This document shows, piece by piece, positions 50,551 through 63,817 of a DNA stretch of 64,000 nt (its first letter is position 1; each line of letters begins with the position of its first letter). This stretch comes from Tillus elongatus (Eukaryota; Arthropoda; Insecta; Coleoptera; Cleridae), in the NCBI GenBank assembly GCA_964006375.1, contig OZ023270.1:75610391-75674390 (forward strand), given 5' to 3'. The translations under genes were made by a program, and so were the position numbers. A model generated the notes under the pieces. The model made no database searches and was not told the origin of the DNA. It saw only the letters and a list, made by a program, of their open reading frames with translations.

Positions 50551-51239
50551 TTATGGGGTTGATTTCCCAGGTCATTTTATGAAAAAAAGTTCGCATAAAC
50601 ATAGGTTCTAGAATGCATTGTTTCCAAGATACAAGGTGTTAAATTTTTTTTGTAAAATGAAGATTTTTAAAAAATAATTCAAATATTTCATCACCGATAA
50701 TTTTGAAATTTGGCAGCGTTGTTTGTAGTAATAATGGGCTGATTTGATTAGATAAAGATTGTCAAGTCCATTGGCATTAGGGGGACACCTCAAGAAAAAA
50801 TATTGTTCGTGTTTGTGATTTTCTGTATGAAAATGGACATGCCATAAAAAGGATTTTATTTTTTATCGTGTAAACGATTCAAGATACGGAGAAATTTCTA
50901 CATACAAAAACTTGTAGTTTTAGTTTCTTTATCTCAAAATAATATACAAATCATATTGCAGTCAGTGGCGTACATTTTTATGTCACTAAATTTTGTTGAG
51001 GTGCCCCCTAACGCCAGTGGACTTAAGAATCTGTATCTAATTAGGACCAAATCAGCCCATTAAAAATACAAGTAACGCTGCCAAATTTCAAAACAATCGG
51101 TGATATTTGAATTATTTTTAAAAAATCGTTGTTTTACAAAAAAAAATTAACACCTTGTATCTTGGAAACAATGCATTTTAGCACCTATGTTTATGGGAAC
51201 TTTTTTTCACAAAATGACCTGGAAAATCAACCCCTTAAT
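50551..51239. mobile_element. MITE-like element with about 260-bp inverted repeats
   Basis: Left arm 50551-50815 and right arm about 50985-51239 are inverted copies starting GGGGTTGATTTCCCAGGTCA and ending with the inverse. Shared blocks include CATTGTTTCCAAGATACAAG. TA arrays flank both sides. No coding sequence. Confidence 0.8.
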
Positions 51240-52880
<1,641 letters not shown>

Positions 52881-53660
52881 CCAGACTTTTTTTTGCTGCA
52901 ATGTAGTAATTTTATATTGGTTCTGTACAAATAAAATGAAAGAGACTTTTCAATATTAAAAGACAAACTTTTAAATTTTCAACACAAGTCAAACTCTTTA
53001 GGATATAAAAAATCTATTAATAATCCTCGTGAAGTAAAAACTGGCACTAATCATTGAAAAACTGTTCCAAATTTAACATAATTCACAACCAACATCGACT
53101 ATAAATTATTAAAGGATGAAGTCTCCATCTGACATAGAAATGATAAATTGAATACCCGCAGTAATAATAAGTTTTTCATTTCCATCTTAGGCCGATGAGG
53201 AAAAACTTCTCCTCTTCTTTGGTTATTTAGTTAATTAACGAAGGCGGGCTTTCCTTATCAAACGACATTTTTCCAATATTTTAATTACAAAGAGGTTCGC
53301 TTTTTTGTTCGCACCCTTTCGATAGCTTCCGAATCAACCGCCCTCCACATTTACTCACTCTCTCTCTCTTAAAGTATTTTAAATTGAGTTTAAGTTTTCC
53401 TAATTAAAAGTTGCCCGGAGATTTTCTGAAAAATCGCCACCGCGGTCGTTCTTCTTGTCTTCCACACATTTGTTTTAACCACTTCTTACTGAAATCTATC
53501 ATGCGGAAAATCAATAATTTAGAGTAAACAGTATTTTTAGTGATTTGACAATAATGGATTGAATACATAATAATATAATAATAAGCTATTTAAATGTTAT
53601 AGTAATAAAACTATAAATAAGCAAATAGAAATCAGTAATACACTGCCACACGCAACATTC
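52881..53660. other. Probably low-copy non-coding DNA
   Basis: No family motifs seen. A CT-rich tract lies at about 53353-53371. No gene recognised. Confidence 0.45.
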
Positions 53661-53792
53661 TTTTAGTGAATTTTCGTAGAAAAAATTCACTAATGGGGAG
53701 ATCCCGACTTTTGAATTTTGAAAATTTTTTGCAAATGAGCGCGATCTAGGACCCCTAGAACCCATATCCGGGGTCAGTTTCAATTTTTATAT

Positions 53793-53868
<76 letters not shown>

Positions 53869-53900
53869 TTAAGTTGTCGTGACGGTAATAGTGTTATTTT

Positions 53901-54889
53901 CTTAAAAAATTGTGGGAAAGCCGTCAGTTGCAAAATAAAACTCTTTATTAAAAGCCGAGCTTTCGGAAAAGTTTATTCCATTCTCAAGGCTACAACATGG
54001 AAAGGAAAAAGTTTTCAATTTTCTTAGGAAAAATATAAAAGTTTTAAAATACTTACATCTAACGTGAGTTTTACTATAACTAATTATGAAAATACAAACA
54101 TGAAAAAAACCGTTTTTTAAAATTTGACTGAAGTCGGAAAGTGCCAAACTTACATATGAAGCTAACAATTGTCTATTTGAATTTGTTTTTTGTTTTTGTC
54201 TAGGAAATATAAATAGGGGTAGTGATTTCTAAAATTATTATCTTTCTTTAAGTTTATTAAATTGTCGTTAAAAGTAATTTCAAATTCTTCTAAACACATT
54301 CTTTTATTACTTAAGGTTTCACAGTGTAAAATAGAAACATCACTAAAATTTATATTGTGGCCAGTGTCGAGATTATGTTCAGACAAAGCGCAAGTTCTTT
54401 TTTGTAAACGTATATCACTTTTGTGCTGTGTTATCCTATCTTTAAGTGATGTTTCTATTTTACACTGTGAAACCTTAAGTAATAAAAGAATGTGTTTAAA
54501 AAAGAATTTGAAATTACTTTTAACGACAATTTAATAAACTTAAAGAAAGATAATAATTTTAGAAATCACTACCCCTATTTATATTTCCTAGACAAAAACA
54601 AAAAACAAATTCAAATAGACAATTGTTAGCTTCATATGTAAGTTTGGCACTTTCCGACTTCAGTCAAATTTTAAAAAACGGTTTTTTTCATGTTTGTATT
54701 TTCATAATTAGTTATAGTAAAACTCACGTTAGATGTAAGTATTTTAAAACTTTTATATTTTTCCTAAGAAAATTGAAAACTTTTTCCTTTCCATGTTGTA
54801 GCCTTGAGAATGGAATAAACTTTTCCGAAAGCTCGGCTTTAATAAAGAGTTTTATTTTGCAACTGACGGCTTTCCCACAATTTTTTAAG
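53901..54889. repeat. Large palindrome of Penelope-like 3' sequence
   Basis: Arms 53901-54344 and 54445-54889 are inverted copies at about 98-99 percent by eye, around a 100-bp spacer. The minus strand at 54162-54386 encodes SEHNLDTGHNINFSDVSI and NKRMCLEEFEITF, the C-terminal part of the GIY-YIG endonuclease of Penelope-like elements. The plus-strand arm encodes much of the same. The outer segments are the 3' UTR also seen at 26290-26397. Confidence 0.85.
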
Positions 54890-54981
<92 letters not shown>

Positions 54982-55002
54982 CACACCGATAACTCAAAAA
55001 AT

Positions 55003-55566
55003 AATAAGCCGATTTTGATAAAATTTGGCATGTACCTTTCTTTTGTAAATGGCTTGGATAAGTTCGTTAGTCAGGAAAATCGGATGAGGTTTTCCGGGAA
55101 AATTTTGAGTTTTCATTCGAAAAAAATTCGTATCTCAAAAGGTAATAAGCCGATTTTAATAAAATTTGGCATGTACCTTCCCTTTGTAAATGGCTTTGAC
55201 AAGTTTGTTAGTCAGGAAAATCGGACAAGGTTTTCTGGGAAAATTTTGAGTTTTTATTCGAAAAAAATTCTTATCTCAAAAAGTAATAAGCCGATTTTAA
55301 TAAAATTTGGCATGTACCTTCCTTTTGTAAATGGCTTTGACAAGTTTGTTAGTCAGGAAAATCGAACGAGGTTTTCCGGGAAAATTTTGAATTTTCATTC
55401 GAAAAAAATTTTTATCTCAAAGAATAATAGGCCGATTTTGATATAATTTGGCATGTACCTTTCCTTTGTAAATGGCTTTGATAAGTTCGTTAATCAGAAA
55501 AATCGGACGATGTTTTCCGGAAAAATTTTAGGTTTCCATTTGAAAAAAAAAAATTATCTTAAAAAA
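55003..55566 (+). repeat. Four tandem repeats of 141 bp within a TA-repeat copy
   Basis: Units start at 55003, 55144, 55285 and 55426 (AATAAGCCGATTTT). Because 141 is a multiple of three, a frame stays open for 156 codons (54976-55446) and spells a repeated 47-residue unit containing KFGMYLPFVNG. Other family copies have one unit. Confidence 0.9.
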
Positions 55567-55737
55567 TAAAAAATCTATGATAAGCAAATTTGGTAGGTAG
55601 GTTTACGATACAAAAAGTAAACTATACACCTAAATTTAGATTTCTATGTTACAAGAAAAAAAAGTTATAATAAAATATTTTGTGCCAGATCATTTCTATG
55701 AAAATTCACTACCATAACGCACTTGCTGCGTCCAGGC

Positions 55738-55941
55738 ATTTTTAAAATGTCCAGGTATATAGGGTGTCTAGCCGGGAACTTACACAATACGTATTTCAGG
55801 AACCCCTTAACTTTTTTTTCTGAAACTCTGCACATATAACAAACAGAATGAGGTTTATTTAAGAAAAATACTTTGACAGTTCTGCCACTTCTGGTTAAAC
55901 CGGAAGTTGACACAATCTTCGTTATTTTAAGTAGAATACCA
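55738..55941. other. Short non-coding repeat fragment
   Basis: Has the insect-repeat start TATAGGGTGTCTAGCC at about 55757. No gene. Confidence 0.4.
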
Positions 55942-56560
<619 letters not shown>

Positions 56561-56759
56561 ACAATCGGCGGGGTTGCCATTTACGACAACTCTCATCTAA
56601 ATCTGTAGATGTCAGAAAAATGTAAATAAATAGAAATTTTAGTAAAAGTGATTCAATTTGTTTAAAAGCAATCTAGAACTTCCTTTTATTATGTAGTATG
56701 TATAAATATTAAGCTTCCTATTTTCACTACCATCTCTCTAGTTAAATCTGACAAAAACA
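56561..56759 (-). other. Possible 3' end or LTR of the deleted gypsy element
   Basis: AT-rich, with TATTTATACAT on the minus strand at about 56700-56710. No polypurine tract or paired LTR identified. Confidence 0.3.
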
Positions 56760-57892
56760 TTATTTGTCATTTGTTAGTTGACATGAGTCATGAGAAAAAC
56801 GTGCACGTTCTACGCAAAACCTCAAATTGACCACCTTCATCTTGCTCTTCGGGCTCCTCTGAATGCGATAGACGTCATTGATCCTTTTGACCACATTATA
56901 GGGACCTTCCCATAATTTCTGTAGTTTCGGTGACCGCCCCTTGCGTCGTATTGGATTGTTGAACCACACACGATCTCCTTCTTTAAAACCAGCTGAATTA
57001 GCTCGCACGTCATAACGGGTCTTCATGCGGTCGCTTTCTAATCGTATATGCATTCTGACAGCAGAGTGGATGGTTTTCCTTCTCGTCAATATGTCAGAAC
57101 TTTCTTCAAGCGAAGTTCTTACGTGGTACTGGTTCTTCCGTGTAGTTGTCCTTGTTCTGGTGTTTCTACTTGCACAAATATCTCGACGGGCCCTATTCAC
57201 GCTGTCGTCATCGACTCTGTTCCGACAAATGTGTTCACTGACCTTTTTCTGGGTGGGCTTCACATTTAGATGGTCTTTACACCCTTCGTCTTGCACTCTC
57301 ATAACATCTTCTCCACTTGCTTCTGGCTGAGTAACTGGGTCGTCTCTTCCTTTCACAACTCTCTTCACTGGAATGGCACTTTCACGGCAGACGTTGCTAT
57401 TTTTCTCTATGGTGATTTTCTGCACTACCAGGTTACTGACAGTCGACATTATTATCGCTTCATCGCCGATAGTCAGGATGTTCGTGCCAAGATCAAGTTT
57501 AGCGCACTGACCTTGAAGTATGTCTAAACCAATTATAATCGGGTCTGATATGGCGGCGACTACGGCTCTCTGCGTTGCCTTCCATGTCCCAATTTGCAGC
57601 TCTACGTCAGTTTCGCCAAATACTTGGATTCGATCACGACCGGCTGCATTTACTCTGTACATTCTGTCTGGCTCTCTTACTCACCATCTTGGAAGCATGT
57701 CGCGGCGAATAATCGTCCTAGGTGTGTTTGTATCGACGACCATCTGGGTCTTATTACCGCTTACGTATCCGTCTACGACAAGAGCGCTGCTGGAATCGCT
57801 AACCTGAGAAATGGTTACCGGCCCTAGCTTCACTTTTTCCCTTGCGCGAGTTATGGTTGCACCACCCGGTATACTACACACACCAAGGCTAC
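56760..57892 (-). pseudogene. Ty3/gypsy element pol with internal deletion (protease joined to integrase tail)
   Basis: The minus strand reads, in one frame, a protease start (VVDTNTPRTIIRRDML; the catalytic D-T-G reads D-T-N), TGA at 57679-57681, more protease (GLDILQGQCAKLDLG with ILTIGDEAI), a charged linker, and then the integrase C-terminal region (ESDRMKTRYDVRANS, EGDRVWFNN, LWEGPYNVVKRINDVYRIQR) to 56760. Reverse transcriptase, RNase H and the integrase core are absent, yet the frame stays open. The 5' side is cut by the errantivirus LTR at about 57893. The element is dead. Confidence 0.8.
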
Positions 57893-58181
57893 TGTCAGCA
57901 CATATGGGTACGTTGCGCTACACCGGCTTTTCCGTCGACTCAGCGTCCGGTTGAAGTGCAGCGACATTACCGAGGGGAAATTGATCAGCAATTAATAGTC
58001 TATAAATATATGTCGAACATTAATATTCAACAGTTAGTCTTTGCCATCCAGCCTTAATGGTATTAGATTACTCATATGTATTTTATTGTAATTTTTATAT
58101 TATTTAAATTTTAATATATCCATCGTTGTACTGTAACTTCAAGTAAATAAATTTAACTTTATGAAGTTCAATTGAAGTACA
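57893..58181 (+). repeat. 5' LTR of the errantivirus
   Basis: Starts TGTCAGCACATATG and ends near GAAGTACA, shortly before the primer site; both ends are uncertain by about 10 bases. A TATA box (TATAAATATA) lies at about 58002-58012, an initiator-like AACAGTTAGTC at about 58029, and AATAAA at about 58146. Confidence 0.65.
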
Positions 58182-58189
58182 ACTCTAAG

Positions 58190-58207
58190 TGGCGCAGTCG
58201 TTAGTAT
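58190..58207 (+). promoter_or_regulatory. Primer binding site, TGGCGCAGT type
   Basis: TGGCGCAGTCGTTAGTAT a few bases after the LTR. Such sites pair with the 3' end of tRNA-Ser in the 17.6/297 group. One base differs from the site at 6436-6453. Confidence 0.8.
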
Positions 58208-58439
58208 GAGTTTAGTGCCCTTTTGACAAAAATCGCAAAAGTCCGCACTTCGATTTTTATCGTTAAAAACTCAGAACCAGCTTCAAAGTCAACAAAGAAC
58301 AGCATCGTCCAAGTTGATAAAAATAATTTAAGTAACTTTCAATTAAAAATACAGTGAGTGCGCGAGCGATCATAAGAGAAAATAAGGTTTGATACGGAAC
58401 TTCTGCCTACGAAGTTGTCTGCCTTATTCGCTGTATCTT

Positions 58440-58489
58440 ATGATGCTGAAGCAAAGAAGAACAGAAATCGTCTTCATCTTCACATTGGC
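58440..58489 (+). other. env: Candidate first exon of env in the leader
   Basis: Two ATGs (58440 and 58443) in one frame lead, with no stop, to a strong 5' splice site GTAAGT at 58490. The exon ends in phase 2. The codons before the donor are mostly hydrophobic, as in a signal sequence. Confidence 0.5.
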
Positions 58490-58621
58490 GTAAGTGCTTT
58501 CATTGTTCCTTTGAATTTCCTTGTCCTACCTTAATCTAAAATCGATTAAAGTTAGAAGCAAATATTACGGGAAATATTAATTAAAATTTTACCCAAATTT
58601 AAATTATTGATTAATAAATTA

Positions 58622-61600
58622 ATGTCAGACTCTGAAACAGAGACAGTTGACAATTTTAATAATAAAGTAAAAATAAATTTAGCACCTCCCAAACTTATAG
58701 TAACAGAGAAAAATACAATAAGCTCAAATAACAATCAAATTATGGCAAATCAATTACAAAATTATCACATTAATGCTATTCCCGCATACGATGGGGACCA
58801 GCATACTTTAGCTTTATTTATTTCAGCGTGTGAAAATTTTCTCACTTCATTTGTTGATAGAACAAATGATGACAATCCAAATAACCAATGGATGCTTAGA
58901 ATAGTAATAAGTAAATTAGAAGGTAGAGCTAGAACATTGATAGGTAGTAGGGAAGATGCCACAAATTGGCCTCGTATTAAACAATTATTGCAACAATACT
59001 TCGGCGACCAGAGAGACGAAGACTGTTTAGCTAGGGACCTCTTGCTCTTAAAGCCAGACCCTAGAGAAACCCCATACCAATTCGGTATGAGAATACAAGA
59101 CTCACGTAGTCTTTTAGCTTCAAAAGTAAGACTAACAACTGCAAACGAAGCATTTCGTTTAATTAAAAATGAATTTTACGATAAAGTGGCACTGAAAACC
59201 TATTTACATGGTTTGAGTGGTCAACTAGGGTTAGCAGTTAGGCTACAAAACCCGACTAATCTAGAACACGCTATGTCGCTTGTTCTGGAAGAAGAGAATT
59301 TTCAATATGGAGAAAAACAAATGAAATATCTCCACAATCAATCCACAAATTTTAAAAACTCAAATGTACCAAATAAACAACCTCAATACGTACAGAATCA
59401 GCAAAATAATAGAAATAACGTTCCGCATTTTACGCACCCCCGACAATTCCATAACCAACCCACATACAGAAAGCCCTTAAATTTACGTAATCCGCCCCCA
59501 CAACAGCTGACACAAAACGTATTCAGACCAAATCCAAATTTCAGACCAAACTATAGGCCAACACCTATGGAGGTATCTGCAAAAAATTCCTCGATACATA
59601 CACGTCCCAATCCAAATTTTAGACAACAATTCCAGCCCGAACCTATGGAAACATCATCTAGAAATTTCAATACTCATCCGAGAGGTCCTAACGGGCCTAA
59701 CGCACAGTCATCACCTACCCAATTATACCATCAAGAGGTTCAACATGAATTTAAATCAGACAACCCTGTTTATGACGAATCTTATGAAAATTATCCTTCA
59801 GAAACACACTCTTATACAATTCCTGAAGATGACGCTCGTTACTTTGACGAAACGAATCATGAAACGTACGAAGAAGAAACTAGACCTGAAGCAGCTTTTG
59901 AACAAACAGATAACATCGAACAAAATTTTATTCAGGTTATCGAACTAAACAAAAAAAATATAGTACAGATAAATTCTGTAAACCACCCTAAATTGCCTTA
60001 TATACTGGTCGAAATCAACCCCTCATTTCAAATGCGACTTATGCTTGACACCGGTTCGATGAAATCGCTGTTATGTGAAAATATTGCCCATAATTTTTAT
60101 TCCAAATTTATAGAGCATGAAAAATTTCAAATTAAATCTGTTCACCAAACCAGTTTTCATAATGAAATTCTAAAAATTCCTCTACCAAGTATATTTAAAA
60201 CAGGCAGAGCCAAATTTAAATTCTATGTATTTAACATCAATAATCAATATCATGGGTTAATTGGTACTGACCTTCTCAAACAACTGGGAGCTAAAATAGA
60301 TTTTTATAATAGGAAATTGGTAACGAAGCATACATGCATTCCCTTGTATTTACCATGTGACGACGACATACATCGCGAATGTAACTCGAAACCACAAGAA
60401 TTAAATAACATAATACTGCCTGCGAGATGTGAAACAATAGTCAAACTTCCTATAGACTGTAGTTCCAACATAGGCATAATAAATAATATAAAACTCGAGT
60501 CAGGCGTAATTATTCCTGCATCTATCGTGGCAGTTTCAAATGGCCAGGCTATAACCTCTATAGTGAATAGTAATGAAAATCCCGTACAGCTGATTATACA
60601 TAAAGCTATTTATGCAGAACCTGTTTCAACTAACGAATTAAATTCCATTCATCATAACAAAGATATCGACTTAGAAAACATAGATGGTACTGCTAATGAA
60701 ATTGACAAATTACAAATTCAAAATTTAAACAGATTAAGACTTGATCACACTAATGACGAAGAACGAGACATGATAGAAAACTTATGTTACGAGTACAGAG
60801 ACATATTTTATTGCGAAGGTGTCCCATTATCATTTTCTAATCAAGTTAAACATAGTATTAGGTTATCTAATCCTAACCCAGTATTTGTTAAGCCATATCG
60901 ATTACCTGAAGCTCAAAAGCAAGAAGTCAAAAGACAAATTGACGACTTGTTAAGACAAAAAATTATTCAGCCATCTTCCAGCCCGTGGAATAGCCCTGTC
61001 CTGATTGTTAACAAAAAATCAGATGCCAGTGGCAAACAAAAATTTCGCATGGTCATAGACTATAGACGTCTTAATGAACAAACTATTGGTGATAAGTATC
61101 CCTTACCCAATATTTCGGAAATATTGGATAAATTAGGTCGTAGCCAGTATTATACCACTTTAGACTTAGCCTCAGGATATCATCAAATTGAAATGAATCC
61201 TGAAGATATGGAAAAAACTGCCTTCAGCTCTGAAGGGGGGCACTATATGTACAGGCGTATGCCATTCGGGTTGAAGGGAGCGCCTAGTACCTTTCAAAGG
61301 GCTATGGATAATATCCTTAGGGGTATTCAAAATGAAAAATGTTTTACCTACCTTGATGACATCATAATTTTCAGTACTTCTTTGCAAGAACACATAGAAA
61401 GGTTGACAAATGTATTCGAAAGGTTAAGAAAGGCTAATTTAAAAATACAGCTTGACAAGAGTGAATTTTTAAAAAAGGAAGTAGCCTACCTCGGGCACAT
61501 TACCACGTCCGAAGGCGTAAAACCAAATCCTGATAAAGTAAAGGCTGTAAGAGAATTCCCCATACCTAAAACAAGAAAAGAGATCAAAGGATTTCTAGGT

Positions 61601-63817
61601 CTTGTAGGGTACTACCGAAAATTTATTAAAGACTTCGGTAAATTAACAAAACCATTGACTCGATGCTTAAAAAAAAATGCAACTATAGTTCATGATAGTA
61701 GTTTTATAGAAGCTTTCGAAACATGCAAAAATATATTAATGAATGACCCCGTATTACAATACCCTGATTTCACAAAACCCTTTATACTCACTACGGATGC
61801 TTCCAATGTAGCCCTTGGAGCTGTCCTTTCTCAAGGGTCAGTAGGTAATGATAAACCTATTAGTTATGCTTCTCGTACCCTCAATGAAACAGAGCAGAGA
61901 TACTCCACCATTGAACGGGAACTTCTTTCTATTGTTTGGGCCACCAAATACTTCCGCCCCTATCTTTATGGTCGTAAGTTCTATATATATACTGACCACA
62001 GGCCTTTAGTATGGCTTATGCAACTAAAGGAACCCAATTCAAAATTAACACGTTGGCGTTTAAAACTCGAGGAATATGACTATGAAATAATTTATAAAAA
62101 AGGGTCTCTAAACTGCAACGCAGATTCCTTGTCCCGCATCCAAGTTAATGCTTTAGAGGATGCAGAAATTTCATCAATCGCTAATAATTTTGATGAGGAC
62201 GAAAGACCTCTCCAAGATTTACAAAGGCAGCTCAACACCCCAAATTTTGATGACGTTGTGCAACCAACTGAACCCGAATATATTCCGCCAATGAGCCCTC
62301 CAGAACTCTCTTTTATTCCAGTAGAAATTCCTAGCACCTCAAGCAACACTATTCCACCTATAAGCCGAACAGACAAAATAACACTTGAACAAAATAACGA
62401 CTTACGAGACAGTGATCATTCACAAGTAAATGTAGAACCAAAAATAGGTATTCAGATATCAGATGTTCCTATAGAAAAACAACTAAACCAATATTATATA
62501 TCTCCCGTACATAATAATCCAAGACCAGTAAAACAACTAAAGGTTAACAATCAAAATAAATATTTGGTGCAAATCCCGAGAAATGACAATCGACAAGCAA
62601 TCATAAATTTTCTAAAGGAATATACTACAATAGGCAAAAGGTATTACTTTAATTTCGAAACAGAAAAATTATACCAAGATTTCTGTTCAGTGTATGTGGA
62701 AATATTTAACAACAATGCACCCATTATTATCAGTTGCCCCAAGCATCGTCTGCCCTTAGCCGACGATGAAGAGATTAACGAGGTAATTAGAAATTATCAC
62801 GAGGGAAAAACTAACCATAGAGGTATAATAGAAACTATAAAACAAATATCCAACAAGTATTACTTTCAAAAAATGCGTGAAAAAATAACGGCTTATATTA
62901 ATGAATGTGAAATTTGCAAGCGAGCCAAGTACGATAGAAATCCACCCAATATACCCTTAATGCTAACAGACACCCCTAGTAAACCCTTTCAGGTTATACA
63001 TGCTGACACCTTTATAATAGAAAATCAAGTATTCTTAACAATCATTGATACTTTCTCAAAATTAGGGACAGCAATACCTATAAGTAGTAAGAATCCGGTA
63101 GAAACTGCTAATGCATTCATACAGTATTTTACGTACTATGGCACACCCGAACACATCATTATGGACAGTGGAACCGAATTTCGAACGGAAATCATCCAAA
63201 ATCTTTTAGAGCTTCACAAAATTAAAATTCATTTTACTACACCTAAAAATCCAAATTCTAACGGTCCCATTGAAAGACTACACTCAACACTAATTGAACA
63301 CGTTCGAATATTACGACAAACTTACACTAAAGACCCCATAAAAAATTTAATGAACTACGCCCTTCTGGCATACAACTCAACTATACATACATCTACAAAT
63401 CACACCCCCTTAGAAATAACCTTTGGACACACTTCTACTAGGGATATTTTCGATATAAATGATCATGAAAAGCTATTACAAGATTATCTAATATCGCACA
63501 AAAATAAATTAAAATTATTATATGAAAAGGTGAAAGAATTAATAGAGAAAAATAAGCTTCGCTCCATTTCTAACGCTAATAATAGAACCAATGATACCGA
63601 CTTATTTAGAGATCAAACACATGTATATACAAAAGTAGACAAACGAAACAAGAATAACCCTAAATTTGACGGCCCCTACGAGGTTGTAAGCATATCTGAC
63701 AAAAATATAATGACTTTAAGAAAAAACAAAAAATTGTCTAAACGTCATTTACGAAATCTAAAACGACCTAATGTTTCAGGTCCATCTTCCTTATCCAAAC
63801 CCAAGGACAAAGAATAA
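58622..63817 (+). CDS. gag-pol: Gag-Pol polyprotein of errantivirus, single open frame
   Basis: From the ATG at 58622 the frame has 1,731 codons. Residues about 40-230 are a capsid-type gag; a Gln/Asn/Pro-rich stretch follows, with no CCHC knuckle, as usual in errantiviruses. Protease: MLDTGS with Asp about 476. Reverse transcriptase: VIDYRRLNEQT, LDLASGYHQI, MPFGLKGAP and YLDD (about 910-913). RNase H: TTDASN (about 1059) and YTDHRPL. Integrase: HHCC finger (NYHEGKTNHRG, CEICK about 1429), then Asp 1462, Asp 1515 and Glu 1551, giving D52D35E, and a basic tail with FDGPYEVV. All catalytic residues are present. Gag and pol are fused without the frameshift common in relatives. Confidence 0.92.
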   Translation: MSDSETETVDNFNNKVKINLAPPKLIVTEKNTISSNNNQIMANQLQNYHINAIPAYDGDQHTLALFISACENFLTSFVDRTNDDNPNNQWMLRIVISKLEGRARTLIGSREDATNWPRIKQLLQQYFGDQRDEDCLARDLLLLKPDPRETPYQFGMRIQDSRSLLASKVRLTTANEAFRLIKNEFYDKVALKTYLHGLSGQLGLAVRLQNPTNLEHAMSLVLEEENFQYGEKQMKYLHNQSTNFKNSNVPNKQPQYVQNQQNNRNNVPHFTHPRQFHNQPTYRKPLNLRNPPPQQLTQNVFRPNPNFRPNYRPTPMEVSAKNSSIHTRPNPNFRQQFQPEPMETSSRNFNTHPRGPNGPNAQSSPTQLYHQEVQHEFKSDNPVYDESYENYPSETHSYTIPEDDARYFDETNHETYEEETRPEAAFEQTDNIEQNFIQVIELNKKNIVQINSVNHPKLPYILVEINPSFQMRLMLDTGSMKSLLCENIAHNFYSKFIEHEKFQIKSVHQTSFHNEILKIPLPSIFKTGRAKFKFYVFNINNQYHGLIGTDLLKQLGAKIDFYNRKLVTKHTCIPLYLPCDDDIHRECNSKPQELNNIILPARCETIVKLPIDCSSNIGIINNIKLESGVIIPASIVAVSNGQAITSIVNSNENPVQLIIHKAIYAEPVSTNELNSIHHNKDIDLENIDGTANEIDKLQIQNLNRLRLDHTNDEERDMIENLCYEYRDIFYCEGVPLSFSNQVKHSIRLSNPNPVFVKPYRLPEAQKQEVKRQIDDLLRQKIIQPSSSPWNSPVLIVNKKSDASGKQKFRMVIDYRRLNEQTIGDKYPLPNISEILDKLGRSQYYTTLDLASGYHQIEMNPEDMEKTAFSSEGGHYMYRRMPFGLKGAPSTFQRAMDNILRGIQNEKCFTYLDDIIIFSTSLQEHIERLTNVFERLRKANLKIQLDKSEFLKKEVAYLGHITTSEGVKPNPDKVKAVREFPIPKTRKEIKGFLGLVGYYRKFIKDFGKLTKPLTRCLKKNATIVHDSSFIEAFETCKNILMNDPVLQYPDFTKPFILTTDASNVALGAVLSQGSVGNDKPISYASRTLNETEQRYSTIERELLSIVWATKYFRPYLYGRKFYIYTDHRPLVWLMQLKEPNSKLTRWRLKLEEYDYEIIYKKGSLNCNADSLSRIQVNALEDAEISSIANNFDEDERPLQDLQRQLNTPNFDDVVQPTEPEYIPPMSPPELSFIPVEIPSTSSNTIPPISRTDKITLEQNNDLRDSDHSQVNVEPKIGIQISDVPIEKQLNQYYISPVHNNPRPVKQLKVNNQNKYLVQIPRNDNRQAIINFLKEYTTIGKRYYFNFETEKLYQDFCSVYVEIFNNNAPIIISCPKHRLPLADDEEINEVIRNYHEGKTNHRGIIETIKQISNKYYFQKMREKITAYINECEICKRAKYDRNPPNIPLMLTDTPSKPFQVIHADTFIIENQVFLTIIDTFSKLGTAIPISSKNPVETANAFIQYFTYYGTPEHIIMDSGTEFRTEIIQNLLELHKIKIHFTTPKNPNSNGPIERLHSTLIEHVRILRQTYTKDPIKNLMNYALLAYNSTIHTSTNHTPLEITFGHTSTRDIFDINDHEKLLQDYLISHKNKLKLLYEKVKELIEKNKLRSISNANNRTNDTDLFRDQTHVYTKVDKRNKNNPKFDGPYEVVSISDKNIMTLRKNKKLSKRHLRNLKRPNVSGPSSLSKPKDKE
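63759..63780 (+). promoter_or_regulatory. Candidate env splice acceptor within the end of gag-pol
   Basis: CCTAATG (branch-site like, 63768-63774) is followed closely by TTTCAG with AG at 63778-63779. The downstream exon starts at 63780 in the phase that matches the donor at 58490. Confidence 0.5.

Larger units (their letters stand above)
53662..55737 (+). repeat. TA-repeat copy with an inverted Penelope-like duplication in its array
   Basis: 5' hairpin at 53663-53694, first TA array 53798-53864, insert 53865-54903, second TA array 54904-54977, post-array block GTATCACACCGATAACTC at 54977, four 141-bp repeats, and 3' hairpin ACGCACTTGCTGCGT at about 55717-55731. Removing the insert restores a standard copy. 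Confidence 0.85.
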
